A program made the translations under genes and the position numbers. DNA of 64,000 bases, taken from positions 2,257,494 to 2,321,493 of the forward strand of contig NW_022985549.1 in assembly GCF_010093815.1 (NCBI RefSeq), in the 5' to 3' direction. The notes under the pieces were generated by a model. It worked only from the letters and a program-made list of their open reading frames with translations. It was not told the DNA's origin and made no database searches. The DNA comes from Pseudovirgaria hyperparasitica. Lineage: Eukaryota; Ascomycota; Dothideomycetes; Acrospermales; Acrospermaceae. Positions 11,062-23,733 of this stretch are shown in pieces; the first letter of the stretch is position 1, and each line of letters opens with the position of its first letter.

Positions 11062-13414
11062 GAGCCTCTCCTTTTGGTGACGCCGCATATCTCTGCACCC
11101 AGCCGCGCGCCCGGTCACACCGTCTATTGGCTGACGTCGTTTTCTGCACCGCCGCATAACGTCATCATTGTTTGACAACCTTCACCGCCAGTGTGCACTT
11201 TTCATCGTTGCAGTTACGACTGCCAAATATTTGGGACCGGAACATCTATTCATAATGCGTAGTATCGACATATTATATGTTGCATAACTTGGTCGGCTGT
11301 TTGTCTCTCATTTGGCGTTTAGAGGGAACGACATGGGTCCAGAATACCCGCTTGGGACTAAGCACAATGATGAGACTGGATTTATGTTTGGCATTTACGA
11401 ACTTCTGATACATAGTGTATGTTGTCTATAATGACCTGAATGACTTGTAACCGACTTTGTCTTCGTATACCAAGATTAGCAGTATACTAGTCTATTTTGG
11501 ATCATCCATACGTTTCGGACTTCTCCATCCGTCTTGATTGAAAGCATGCGATTGAATTGATAACTGATGATACTGATAGCAGTAATTGTTTCTGTCCCGG
11601 TGCTCGCGTGATACGCATAATTCACGGCTAGATGCAAGACGTGCATGTTATTGCATATGAACGTGTTCACCAGGATAGCCGAAAGACGTTACAGCCGAAT
11701 GAAACAGGGTATGTTCCGAGCTCCAGTATTTACCCGCACCTGTTAGTAACAGAATATTTATTGGTCGACCGGAACTCAAGTTTTGTCCCACAAATAAGGC
11801 GTATGTTTGCCCTTCGGAGAAAATAGTTTCTGAGGGGTCACGGTCACGTAACGTAGTGGCCCGGCGGCTGCAAAGGGACAATGGCAAACATGGGAGAAGC
11901 CTTCGCAGAAGCTAGTCGGCCGCAAACATCCATACGATATGAGGATCCCATGTCACGCAGATGCTGCTACAGGGTGTAATGTCCAAACGCGTGGAGCGAA
12001 TTGAAGGCAACGCCACTGAAGAGCAACACATACACACGGATTTGTTCCCAGACTTTCTCTTCGGGTCACCCTCTCCCCGCACAAATCAAGCGTGGAGATC
12101 CAAGCGTGGAGATCAAGCATGGTTAGGGGGCATGTTGAAGCGTCTATTTGCAGCCTATCCGCGACCCCTTCCACACCACAGTCGCTTGCATTTTCCTTTA
12201 TTCCCACTTGTCCTTGGGACGTTCTCTGCAACCGTTTATGCAGCCTCAATCAATTGTTTCTATTGATCTTCAAAAAATGTCGTCGGCACTAGCATTGCTG
12301 GCAAGGACAGCTCACCTCGCATGCAGTTGAAGGGGTCTCGACAAAGCGCGGGAGCAATCCCGCCTTCATCCTCCTCCCACATCAACAAACGTAGCCTCGC
12401 CAGTCATCGTGACTGCTAATGACCATCAAACACGATTCTTGTCGCGGGAAACAGAGAGCAAACCATATCAGCATCTGCGTGCATCCGGTTGAGCTTTCAT
12501 CAACGCCCTTTTTACCCGCCTATCGAGTAACGAGACATCCGCACCCACGGCAGCGGCTGGTAATCTCTCGCCCATAACAATGTCACATAACAATGCCTTG
12601 AAGGGTGCAACGTAGCAGTAGTCACCAATGCTTTGTCAAAACCATGTCTTGGAAGCTGTGATGGTTTCGCAAACGCTTTGATGTTGGACTATCACCCTGG
12701 GTGCACAGAGCTGGCGACATGCCTCGAATTTTGACGTTTTGTCTTTCTTGTCCAAGTGACGGCCCGGCCCATCCATCCATTTGGACCCGGAGCGGTGGAT
12801 GGCCTCAAAACGTGCGAACAGGTCATACTCTATTCCTCTCTGGGAGTACTACTCCAGTATGCGCCTCCATGCCCTCACCCCCCCTCCCCTCTCCCTCGAC
12901 CCCTCTGGAATACTGCCCCTCTAGACACGTCCAAGCTGCAGCCCCTTCAATGACTTGCGTTGGTGCTCTACGGGACCCGCTCACCAGTCTGATGACTCTG
13001 CCGGCAACTAACTTGCATCAGGTAGCACTGCGCTTAATCTTGATACCAGTGTATTCTCCGATGAAGCCTCTATGTTCCATGGAGCTAACTCTTTAGCTTG
13101 TATAAGTATCCAGCCCTTTTCGGTGTTGCGTCTGTCCTGGCCCTGCATCGCCTTTACTACAGCTGCCCAATTCGTATCAGGATTCTTACAAGCCTGCCTT
13201 GGGTTTACTTTCTGTCAACCGAGATCTGCGTCCCCATCACATTCCATCTGCCTTGGTTCTGCGTCTTTCCCGTTACTCCCAAGTCCCTCAAGACACCCTT
13301 ATAATAAGTGGCTGCTGCTCGTGTGCTAAGCAGACCCTCGGCTTAGACTTTTACAAACAGAGGCCTGATCCTAGTCGTTGCTACTCAGGTACACTCGCTT
13401 GTTTTCAAGGCACT
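11062..13414. other. Intergenic; CT-rich leader toward the 3' end
   Basis: About 2.3 kb with no supportable gene. A short direct repeat (CAAGCGTGGAGAT twice) lies near 12089-12115. From 12850 to 13410 the plus strand becomes pyrimidine-rich (CCCTCACCCCCCCTCCCCT and similar), typical of a fungal promoter or 5' UTR, and probably belongs to the gene starting at 13415. Confidence 0.5.
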
Positions 13415-13931
13415 ATGGCTCAAGCACGACCCAGCTCCTGGCAAGAGAAGCTTAGGGGTAAGCACGCTGCATCCTTAATACACACTCTATAAAAGTCTTC
13501 AGTCTCTAAGCATCCTGATCAGGTCACTGTCAACAGTTGGGCTATCGTCCTCCTGTTTGGAATGAGGTTTCTGACCGTCGAGGTGAGCTTTCCCCCCTAC
13601 ATCTCCTAGAAACCGCGCAGAATCTGCATTCCCATGGATCAGACACGACCTCGACCGCCGCCTTCATCTGTGTCTGTCGAGAAATGAAGACGATGACCAT
13701 TAGCCACTAACAATGTGCTTCCCTGTAGGTGGACGCACGGCTTGGTCAAGCGTTGTGACAGTCCAGGGCGAACCCATTCCAGCACGCTACTGGTACGATG
13801 GCCAATATGTCGAGAACGCACGAGAAGACGCAGCTGAAGTTGCTCTACAACGGCTTGGAGCAACAAACGGACCACTGTCTCCAGAGCAAAGACTGTACGG
13901 CGGCTTGAGTCCCGGGGGCTCAGAAACCTAA
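13415..13931 (+). CDS. Small double-stranded-RNA-binding-like protein, 101 aa
   Basis: Three short exons (13415-13457, 13523-13582, 13729-13931) are joined across introns of 65 and 146 nt, both phase 1. The joined protein reads WQEKLRGHCQQLGYRPPVWNEVSDRRG, then GRTAWSSVVTVQGEPIPARY, then WYDGQYVENAREDAAEVALQRLG, and ends SPGGSET. The order of a short helix, a three-strand sheet with a V-x-V-x-G turn, and an A-x-x-x-AA-x-x-AL helix is that of the double-stranded RNA-binding fold. The end of that helix lacks the usual lysine-rich KKxAAK face (here AREDAAEVAL), so RNA binding is uncertain. The gene stands alone between two deserts. A role in dsRNA sensing or silencing would be speculation. Confidence 0.8.
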
Positions 13932-16900
13932 TTCTGGCTCGACGAGCTCGGCATCACCACGATATGATGACCTGGACAAACAACAATTGAGGAAGGGAGC
14001 GATGGCGTATGGCGAAAAAGATCTAGGGATGATGGTGCTATCTGGTTGTTTGCGTGTGTGCTACTTTCCACCGTGCATATGCATGTGGACGAGGTCGCAC
14101 AACATTATGATTTCCCTTTACGTTTTTTGTTCTTCTTCATTGTGCACTCACGGCTGCTTGCTATCATATTGTTCTACAACTGTAGGGCTGGTAGTGCGGC
14201 GTCCGAGGCCACAAAGACTAAGTCGTTGGGGACCTGGTACATTGGATGACTGAACAGAGAATTTTTTTTGGCTTCTTTATGTCTTTCTTACTATGCGAAC
14301 TGCGTTGAAAGGAAACGGGAGACTTGAGGGCACTTTAAATGTACGATGGAGACGTGTAAAAGTTGAATATTGATACCACTATTAACCGCCGTCGCCTGTC
14401 TTTCTACGGAAGCAATGAAGTGACCACGATGACTGACCGTTAGCTATACATCCAAGCAGGACGATATCGCCAAGCTTGCTCTCGCCCCAAAGTCAAATTA
14501 ACACTACACAAACTGACCCTTCCCAGAGGTCACCATCTCCACGTTGCGAGGAGCTTTCAAAATCAAGACTCTCTCAAGCGAGGAGTCCTCTTACACGAAA
14601 GCCTGCTAAAATACAACCTGCTCGCTCACTCTTGTCTACAGCAGCCAGCTCACCGTACGGTGGCGTAGCTGTAGTTCGCGGTCAGCGAAAGAGCCTGATA
14701 CCGTACCTTGCATACGCCAGCTCACAACGCTCTCGAAGCGGTATCTGGGGGCGTAAAGGACTGCTGCGCTGGCGCGATGGCGCGCATGGACTGCTCTGTC
14801 GCACAAAGCACTGCTGGGGCGATCATTACGCTGTGGTGCGCTGGCTGACATCCTGACATCCTTGCTGGGACTTGGATTATGGTGCAGTGAAACAAACGAA
14901 ATACGAGAGCGATAAACGGTATATTTCCAATCATCTATCTAGACAGCGCGGTTGTATTCCGGCTACTGGGACAACATCTTAGGCGCAAAAAAAAGCATTA
15001 GAAAGCGAGAATTTGAACTATTTGCAATCGAGGAAAATCATCGTCGGTGCTCCCACTTTTGCCCTCCAGGAGCCCGTCCAGTGAGACATCTGTCAGCAGG
15101 ACTTTCTAACATTCTGTTCCTGCATCCCGGGAACGGCCATCACATCATCCGGTTCTCGCGAATCAAAGTCTCGAACGTGCTACTCTTCCGGCACATCTTC
15201 CAGGGTAGCACGACTCCGTAGCTAAAATCCAGGGCTCCAGCTACTGGGATTGAGAACACGAGGGAGATTTTATAGCCGCTACTTCAAATCTCTTCACTTC
15301 GACCCCACTGGATCACTCCAATCCGCTCGCCTATCAGATTGCGTGTCGAGGCATGTTGTCGTCACAGGCGGCAATCAGTCACGTCGGGCCAGAGTCTCGG
15401 GACATGGAGCGAACCTCAAGTGTTGAACTTGTTTCTCAGGCAGAAACGTACGTACGACAGGGATAAGGTCAGGAAAGACTGCTTCTTCCTCAAGGAAGGG
15501 AGTCACCCATCTGAATGCAAACAAATCTATGGACACACAACACATTATGATACCTGACTGCGGGGCTTACATATGCGGTACCCACGGCATCCCTCGGCTT
15601 ACACACCGACTGTATATGGGCTCTCATTGCCTACTGTAGCGGACAGTGTCGCGAACGACCACCACGCTCGCCGCCAGTGACACTTCCCCTTGCAACTACC
15701 AGCAGCCTCCCCAACCTATAAGCTATGCCCCTTTTGCTTCTTAATCCCACAGCCGGCAACCGCTCTTTACGCGGGCTCACTTGATCGCCCAACGCTTTCT
15801 TTGTCGAGGCTTGAATCCGCAGGCCAACCCCACGACAGCCATATGCAATGCTACGCCCATACGATGGCCTACTCCTCCTTCCAGCCTAGGCCTTGCGTCT
15901 TTTCTGCACGCTAGAAGCGCAGCCTCGCAGGCGGACATGCGTCAACCAGCCTTGCCTGGCGAGGGAGCCGCCGACGAGGCCGACGAGGCCGCGATGCTGC
16001 GCTGGCCACCGCGTCGTTGTTCCACCGTCAGAATCCACAACAAGCCGCCCATCCGCCATCCATCGAGCATCCATCCAAGATGCACACAGACGTCAACGCC
16101 AAATCCAGGCTTCTCCAGCACCCAGAGACCCCACGGCCGGTGGGACCCCCCCTCGACATGCACCAAAAACTGCGAGCAACGGCAGTGGCGTGGCATATAT
16201 GTATGCACGCAGCAGATGGGGCAGAAAACAAGAGATAAATCGCACAGGACGAGGCTGACCCGAACGCTAACGCTGACACTGCTGATGGGTGTTTGCTGAT
16301 GCTGAATGCTTGAATTGCTGATGACGCTGGATGCTGAATGCTGGAGCGTCGTTCGGCACACGAGCTCGGACACCAGCGCAAATTCTGGTTCGGCCTTGGG
16401 TGCTCCCGCTGCAGCCCGTGCGCTAGACGGCGGGCCATTGGGCGGGAGAGGCCCGCGAAAGGCCCGGCGTTGCTGATTCGGGCATGGGTCGGAGGGTTTT
16501 GTTGATACGGGCCAGGGCACTGGGGCAGATGGGACCGTGGGCTGGGTGACCGCCCTTTTGATGGATGGATTTATCGATCGTGCCTCGTGGGACGGGAGGT
16601 GAGGGTCTTACGATCGCGACCTTCTGGAAGGCTCGGTAACATGTTCTTCGAAAATGATGGTTTGGAGGGTGGTGATGTATACTGTGTACACGCTTGGGAC
16701 CGACTCGATGCTAACAGAGCATAGCTTGCCAATTGCTCGTAACATGCTTCCTACGACTTCGTCATCCTATGAGGATGGATTGATTATACTGCATATTTGA
16801 TGGCAGGTCTGCAGCTCGACGTACCATACTCCACGGACGCAGATCTCACATCCGCGATCCAGTCACCATCCTCCTTCTCTGCAGTCAGTTCGAAGTCGTC

Positions 16901-18949
16901 TCTTGAATCCATGGTCCAGTCGAGCAACCAATCAAGCCCCTATACAGAAGCAAGGTTATCACCCTTGTTCCCGCATACGACATCAGTAAGCTATGCTCTC
17001 CCCACGTCCGAGCCGGCACTGTGCGTCATAATTCGCGCGAATCGCAACATCTACACACCAGGGAATCCGAGTGTTGGCGGAAAGACCCGAAAAGAGATCT
17101 GATCACGGAGACCAGATGTCGTACGAGAGTGGTCCTGGGCACGGCTGGGCCCTGAGCTCTAGGTCGGTGTGGCTTGCTGGTCGGTGGTATTCGTTCTGGG
17201 TGCGGCGCAGTGCTAGATGCGTAGTTTATCGACCAAGTTCGGTGGTCGAGGAAGTCCTGAAGAAAGAGCATTTTGTACCGGAACCATCACTGCAAGAGTC
17301 GTGCTCTACAGAAAAAAAGGTTTCAACAAGAGAGCGCTCAATGTTAGACGACACCACAAACTGGCAGAACACCATTGCCAATCGACAGGGCCGTCCACAA
17401 AGCGAAAAGAAGCGGGCTGTAATAACACTGCGGTAGCGAACCACAGACTGGAAAGAGTATGCAATAAGAGACTAAGAACTTTCGTGTCAGAGAGGAACGG
17501 AAGTTATACGCAATCCTAAGATACACGGTGTACAAGCCAAGAGGTGTTCGTGCACGATACAATACGCTCGATTAGCAAGCTCTAAGCAGGTTGCGGTCTA
17601 CATGGACCAGCTCCTTAACTTTCGAGTTTGGTCAGTGGTCAGGATGCGACCTATTGACGCCGCTTAGTGTAAGTCAAGCATAGCTTTAGCTATTGATCTC
17701 CTCGAAATTCACCTATGTACCATCCAGTGGCAGTCGCTCACTCCACACTCGGGACAAATCATAGCCCACTCGTTCTGTCAACGCCCTTTCGATTTCCCAA
17801 GATTTTCTGTGCCCGCGCCACAACGAAAGCGTAGCTGACCATGGCCATTGCAGAGCCCTTCCGACCGCATGTTTCCAAAACGTTTGTTAGGTGATTCACC
17901 TCAGTGTCTATCGCACACCTTACCAATGGCCTTCCTGACGATGGACAACACATATGTTACGCAACAGCTCCGCTAGCCACCAACATGCTTCCAGAACCGC
18001 GCACATTCGAGTGTTATAGGACGTTGCAAAGCTACCACAACGGTCATTCTCGATCAATTGAATGACTGTTTTCCTTCAGAGCTCAGGCGAGCGTCAAGAG
18101 TTGGAAGATCTGGCTACTATGAAATGGAAACCTCGAGATCTAGGAACATGAACAAGGATGTACAAAGTCTTTCGAGGATATGATCTTAGTCGCGACGACT
18201 CATAAACCACAACGTGGAAGAGCTGATGGACCGAAGAGAGTGAGGATGGGGAGGCGGAAGCAAATACCGGAAGCCTGAATATCGACTTCGCGCGGTCGCT
18301 GCTTCCAATGGCATATTCAATTTGAGCATTCGAGCATTAAGAGATGTATGTCTGTTGCGATGTATCGAGATTGTTACTAACGAGGGGTCTTACTAGTTGT
18401 AAGCGGTATCTGATATCCGGATGCGTCGAACTCTGGGTCTTGAGAGGCGCGCGAACCATCCTTCTCTTCGCAAACCCTTGTTACTCCTCCCTGTTGCGAC
18501 GATGCTTGGCTTTTCTCCTGGACGAAACTGGCATCTGGACGGCGAGCTGGTAATACTTGTGGAGGCACAATGGGAAAGAGCGAGCATTGTTGTATTTGAA
18601 GTGTAGAAACGTCAGCCGTGCAGGGTGTCAGGTGCAATTGGTCCGCATTCCAGAATACAGTGGACATGGTGCGGTGCGAGACCTACCGTTGCCACACGAC
18701 AGAGATCCCATGTCGGATTCCCTCGAGCATTTAGTCAGATCGTCCGGCTGATAAATCGTCATCGGTATGTCGGGAGACCTGACGCCGTTCCATGGATCCA
18801 TACCGTTGATGTTGCAATGTTGGCCCCTGGGCTGTTCCGATTGGCCAGCTCGTCTGTTTCCTTTCCTGATCTGGTCTTAGCATTTGTGATCTTCTTCGGA
18901 GGATTGTATATGCTTGCGAAAGTATATAATCTGAGGTTCCTATGAGAAA
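13932..18949. other. 5-kb gene desert
   Basis: No coding region with family motifs, codon continuity or matching splice sites could be supported. Open frames at 14476-14856, 15781-16299 and 15942-16520 (minus) are low-complexity, GC-driven and overlap on opposite strands. Near 16290-16345 there is an imperfect GCTGATG/GCTGAATG cluster. The last 300 bp before 18950 are the likely promoter of the VOC gene. Non-coding RNAs could be present but cannot be seen by eye. Confidence 0.45.
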
Positions 18950-19731
18950 ATGGGGTTCTCGAAACCCTTTTATTTCTTACTACCGATACTTGTCCTGCCT
19001 GTAGTACTGTATTCCTTTTCTCTCATCATGACTTCAAACAGCATCAACAGATCTACAGATGTGTCTAATATCGACTTCGACAACCCCGGCAAGGCAGTTG
19101 CGAGACCACACACCCTCGCCCACGTGGTTCTCTGGGCCAACGACTTCCCCAAGATGCGACAATGGTACCTCGACTTCTTCAACGCCAGTGTGTCATACGA
19201 GAACGAGATGCTCTGCTTCCTGACATACGACCACGAACATCATCGCATCGCCCTGGGAAACCGCATGCAGCCGGGAAAGCTGGCGCCCAAGGACAACACA
19301 TTCGCAGTAAGCCACCCCGACCGACACACGCACGAGAAAGTGAACAAGGTAAACGATGATGTCAGTCCGTAATAGCTCACCGCCTCTAGCACGCTGCGTT
19401 TACGTTCGCCAATCTGCCCGAGCTGTTCCTCGCTTACCGCCAGCGCTTGCAGTATGGCATCAAGCCGCACTGGTGCGTCAATCATGGACCTACGATCTCG
19501 ATGTATTATAAGGATCCCGACGGCAATCATATTGAAACGCAGGTGGATGTGTACGATACGTCTGAGGATGCCACCGCTTTCATGATGAGCGAGGAGTTTG
19601 CTGAGAACCCGATTGGCGTTGATTTTGATCCGGAGGTGCTTTTGCAGAGGATGAGGGAGGGAGAAGGGTTTGAGAGTCTGACCAGGCGTGAGAGGATTGG
19701 GAAGAGGGGGCCGGATAGTATTCCTGCTTGA
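18950..19731 (+). CDS. VOC (glyoxalase/bleomycin-resistance fold) family protein
   Basis: Two exons (18950-19306 and 19390-19731) are joined in phase 0 across an 83-nt intron (GTAAGC donor, CTCTAG acceptor), giving 232 aa. After a hydrophobic start, the domain begins PHTLAHVVLWANDFPKMRQW, with the metal-ligand His of the first beta-alpha module. The second half has HAAFTFANLPELF, WCVNHGPTISMYYKDPDGN and IETQVDVYD, the classic dioxygenase-like VOC pattern with His and Glu metal ligands. The reaction is unknown: extradiol dioxygenase-like and lyase-like members share this fold. The first 26 residues (FYFLLPILVLPVVLYSFSLI) are membrane-like; translation could instead start at the Met at 19028, which would give a soluble protein. 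A second donor at 19349 would leave a 41-nt intron and is less likely. Confidence 0.82.
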
Positions 19732-20379
19732 GCGTGATAGTGGTATTTGTGCTACGAGGTTGGTGTGTAAGTGATTCTGACGAGTTTCATAGAGGTAGGG
19801 CGTCTGGAAGATCTCGATGCTACCTTTTTTATGGCCGCGTATGCACGTCAAAATCAAGATACCCATTCAGGGAAACTACAATTCTACCCAACTCGTGTTA
19901 ATCCATGCTAGGATCCGATCAAAAAGTCTGTATAGTCTTAAGAGCTGTGATACAGCCAAAAAACGCTGTAAGGCACGAAGAAACATAGTTCTGTCAGGGG
20001 CATCCTATGGATTTCATCAATAGGTCCCACGTCATCCTTCGTTATGATAGACTTGATATGTCGTATTTCACCTTGAGTATCCCAGCGAACTAGGATATGG
20101 GCTATTGTACTGATGGAAATCTACGCTAGCCGTCGCCGTCTACCCGATTCTACCGTGTTTCAGGTTTGCTATTGTTCACTTCGAGGAGTGAACAGCACTG
20201 TCTACACCGACTCGATGACGTAAAAATCTTCCACTCGAGACCCTATAAAACCGTGGAACCCTCTTCACCGAACGAAGATTTTTTTTCTTCACCACCGGGT
20301 TGGTCACAGTTTCTTCACCTACCCTTCACAGTTTTCACACCACCACCAGGACTAATTGTCCAAAAGCCCTGTCACAGAC
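19732..20379. other. Intergenic; promoter of RNase H-like gene
   Basis: About 650 bp without a gene. The last 150 bp before 20380 are CA/CT-rich (CACCACCAGG, ACCACCACC), which resembles a leader. Nothing else is recognisable. Confidence 0.4.
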
Positions 20380-21405
20380 ATGGCTGACCACACCACCACC
20401 ACCTCACACGAGGACAAAAGGTCGAACAGAGTATCGAGTCTTTCACCTCTGGCGGACCCTCAAATTGACGTGTTCTAGCCTTCACAAGACGTGGCAGCTA
20501 GATCTGCACACGCACCACACCCACGTGCCCGCCGCCGCAGGACGGCACGCTCGGCGCCGTACGAGGTGCCTCGGGCCCTCACGGCAGAACGAGCCCAGAG
20601 ACGGAGGACGGAGCGAGAGGAGCGGTCCCCGCTAGAGGAAGAATACGCCGCGGTCCGGACCGCAAACCACACGGAGCTGGCCCTGCTCGAGGAATGGGCC
20701 TTTGAGATCGAGCCGGAGCTCCGGCGCCCGCACCCAACAGAGCGCTTCAAGATTTCGCCGGCTGGCATCATCACCCTTGACGGCTGGCAGGTCAAGGACG
20801 CGGCGGCGGTGGCCTTTATGGCGAGGGAGTATGCCGCCTTCACGGAGTGGTACGAGTGGAAGCGTCCGCGGTTCGCCGGCTTCGTGTTTCCGGAGATGAC
20901 GGTGGAGGCGATTCGGATGGCGATGGCGGATACCAGGGCCAGCGACGAGCCTGGCAAGCTCGTCCTGTGGACGGATGCCGGAGTCAACGGAGCCTATACG
21001 AAGGCAGCCATGGTCGCGGCGTGGAAGCGGGAGGGGGAGTGGCAGGTACAGCAGTACCATGACGTGGGATCGAAGCTGTCGAACCACGCGTATGAGGGGA
21101 ACGCCGTGGCCATGGCGTTGAATATCGCGTACGAGGAGCAGACCTTGTACTCTGCAGGTGGTGTGGTGACCTCCCAGCAGCCCGTCAGGCTGGTGAGGAT
21201 CTACACCGACAGTCAATGGGCACTGCGGGTCATACAGCAGCCTGGAGAGGAGGATTCCTTCCCCGCGCTGAGAGATGTGTGGTGCAGTGCCGAGAGACTG
21301 TCAGCCTGTGGAGTCAGGGTGGAGTTGCGGTGGGTGAAGGGGCACATTGGGGTGCTGGGGAATGAGTTGGCGGACAGGGTGGCGACCAGCATTCTCAGGA
21401 AGTAG
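20380..21405 (+). CDS. Stand-alone RNase H type 1-like protein
   Basis: The large open frame (20479-21405) has no ATG near its start. Joining it to a small exon at 20380-20430 (MADHTTTTSHEDKRSNR) across a 48-nt intron (GTATCG donor, TTGAC branch point, TTCTAG acceptor) supplies one and gives 325 aa. The C-terminal 150 residues form an RNase H1 fold with the full catalytic set: Asp183 (LWTDAGVNG), Glu223 (AYEGNAVAMAL), Asp261 (IYTDSQWAL), His306 (WVKGHIGVLG) and Asp316 (NELADRVA). The enzyme would cut RNA in RNA-DNA hybrids. The N-terminal 170 residues are Arg-rich, then helical and unfamiliar. Sequence style (NELAD, VKGH) matches retrotransposon or domesticated RNase H, yet no reverse transcriptase flanks it. 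The gene is clearly GC-richer than its surroundings. Confidence 0.82.
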
Positions 21406-22189
21406 AGGATAGAGATTGACACCAATGAAAGCATGGTGTGTCGTGCAGCCAGCACACTGTTTGAAGATTTCGCTCTGATGGATATGCCTAATGTCGTGAT
21501 TCTCGTGCTTTGTTATGAGATTTCCATGTAGTTCATACCTCTCCTTTTCGACTTCATGAATCCACCCCCAGGATTCTCTTTTGACTAGCTGCCGCACGAG
21601 ATACTATACTTTTGGACATATGAGCTCTATCGTGGTACCAAGTGTATACGCTTCCGTCATCTCGTAGGGTGTTTCATGGTTCTGTTCTGCTGGATATACT
21701 ATTTCTTGCGTTTCCCATACCTACATATCAGGTTATCTCAGACCACGCAAAACAGTAAACACTATACTCGTTACCTATGTAAGCTTTGTTCTACTGCTAT
21801 AAACGTGTGAAATTTTTGCTTCCACCACCCTATTCAGAGATTCTGCTCCGATAGATCTATCTACTTTTGCGCATCATCGCACTTCTTGGGAGTTTCAGCT
21901 ACTCTATACAGTGCTGAGCTGTATTCAAAACACACAGCTTCAAAGTCGCTCTGATGTCTTAGATTATGTTTCGTCGTCCATATTCATGCATCTCTAAGTT
22001 CTTGAGTAATTGGATGACGGTGGATAGGTTATATAGCATGTACTCCAAGCATACTACTTGTCTAGAAGAGTGTTATTTTACTCTTCAAGCATCGCTTTTC
22101 AGGTATTCCTCCTCCTGGACAGGCGATTATTGACGTACCAACTGTAACATCTTACGATTCTTAGCAGCTACAAGACGAGAAAACAGGCC
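21406..22189. other. Convergent 3' intergenic region
   Basis: About 780 bp between two convergent genes. It is AT-rich with T-rich tracts, as expected for 3' UTRs. No gene or repeat is visible. Confidence 0.4.
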
Positions 22190-23733
22190 TCACAGTTCCA
22201 CCTCCTTCAGATCCAAGAAGTCCATCATCGACTTCAGTACTTCCCCAGACGTCGCATTGACAGCCTCTTCTCTCGCCTTGCCGCTCATGACAGCGCCATT
22301 GTCTTCTAGACATCTGATCATAGCGATATTCTCCCGTTTTATAGCCTCCACAAACGCTATTTGCACGATATCCGCATCTAGTGGCCTGCTTTGCATCAGC
22401 AGCCTTACGATACTGCGTGATCCTCCCATGACTGCAGCTTTCAAGGCATGATCGAGCTCAGCCCCGTTGTCGAGGAGAAAGAACACAACTTCATCGTGGC
22501 AGTTCTGCGCAGCTTGGCTGATTGGACGATTGAATTCGCTGGCTGTATCGGGAAAGCGACCATCCATTGGACCGCCCAGTTCGATGAGGAACTTCAGCTT
22601 TTCTAGTGCTCCATCTCTCGCGGCTATGGCGACATTGTCGGGAAGCCATTTTAGCTCGTAATGAGGGATTGCGTGCTGGAGCTGCGGGAACCAGAGACGG
22701 AAGTGTGATATGCTGGTTGTCGTGGAGAGGGCCTTGATACTTAAATGAGTGAGATAGTGAGCATTGGTTGGTACGGATTCGTTCGTTTCCCAGGCTGGAT
22801 CGAGTGCTTGGCCGACGATATCATCGTGGCCTGCAGGGCCGGCGGCGTTGCAGATTATATAACGGAGGCCGGAGCTACCATGATTGAGATTTGGTCCTCC
22901 TATCAATGCTCTGACGACTTCGAGGTGACCGGCTTGGGAAGCAGCAAGAAGAGGTGTCGGAAACAGTGAGCTATATATCGATTATTAGCTCTTAGCATAG
23001 TTTGGCCGACGGAACGCACTCTTGATCCACGAAATTACTAGAAATGTATCTGTTCACGATGTCTATATCTCCTAAGTAGGCAGCTGCACTCAATAGCCAC
23101 TTCGGTGGGATCTCTGAGATGAGGGCATCGAGGCTGCAGTTTGCATTCTTATCAATCAGATCGGCATGAAAGCCGAAGAAATGTTCCCTATAATGGCCAC
23201 CTACCAATGGTAGAGCACAGAGTCTCGCTACAATCTCTCTGTACTCCTCATCGGAAAAAGAGTCCTCAAGTTGCCGGCGATGTCGGTGCCAAAGAAGCTC
23301 ACGAGCCAGATTACAAATGGCACTTAGATAAGGAGAGTACGACGTTAGTCGGCATCCTTTCTTCAGCGCCCTGTAAGCGAGGAAACCCTCGAAGAATTTG
23401 CGGTTGCGATAAAGAAGATCTCGTGCTGCCTTCTGGTCTGTCGCCTCCTGTTTTCGCTGGCGGTATAGCGCGCGCGGGCCTACGTTTGCCGGTGGCAGGG
23501 CTTGAAGTTCGCACGTTCTGGGACATTCGAGAAGAGTACTCTCGTAAATGGCATCATGCATCAGAAACGCGAATCGCTCTACCGAGAGTTAGCACGACTA
23601 GAGTAGTCCGATGTAACAAGCTTTACTCACTACAAACACATCTCAGCCGCAACGCTCTCTTCAAACCCCTCACCTGAGCAGCATAGGTCAGGATCGGCAG
23701 AAGCAACTCTGTTGGCAAGTCTGCAAGAGCCAT
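22190..23733 (-). CDS. F-box-like/ankyrin-repeat protein
   Basis: I join three exons: 23631-23733, 23011-23578 and 22190-22970. The first join (52-nt intron, GTGAGT donor, GTAG acceptor) is clean and yields MALADLPTELLLPILTYAAQ followed by RLRCVCKRFAFLMHDAIYES, the LP-E-L-x-I-L and 'VCKRF' pattern of an F-box. The C-terminal part holds ankyrin units such as TPLLAASQAGHLEVVRALI, DNVAIAARDGALEKLKFLIELG and ISQAAQNCHDEVVFFLLDNGAEL. This would be an adaptor for SCF ubiquitin ligase with ankyrin substrate binding (inference), 483 aa. The second intron is only 40 nt with a weak GTCGGC donor, so the exact junction between about 22970 and 23040 is uncertain, though both flanks are clearly coding. Confidence 0.75.

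Noticed and set aside
15942-16520. 192-aa minus-strand frame
   Set aside because: Low-complexity, overlapped by plus-strand frames, with no motif or splice support.
19349-19389. Shorter alternative intron in the VOC gene
   Set aside because: It would be 41 nt, shorter than the window's other well-supported introns.
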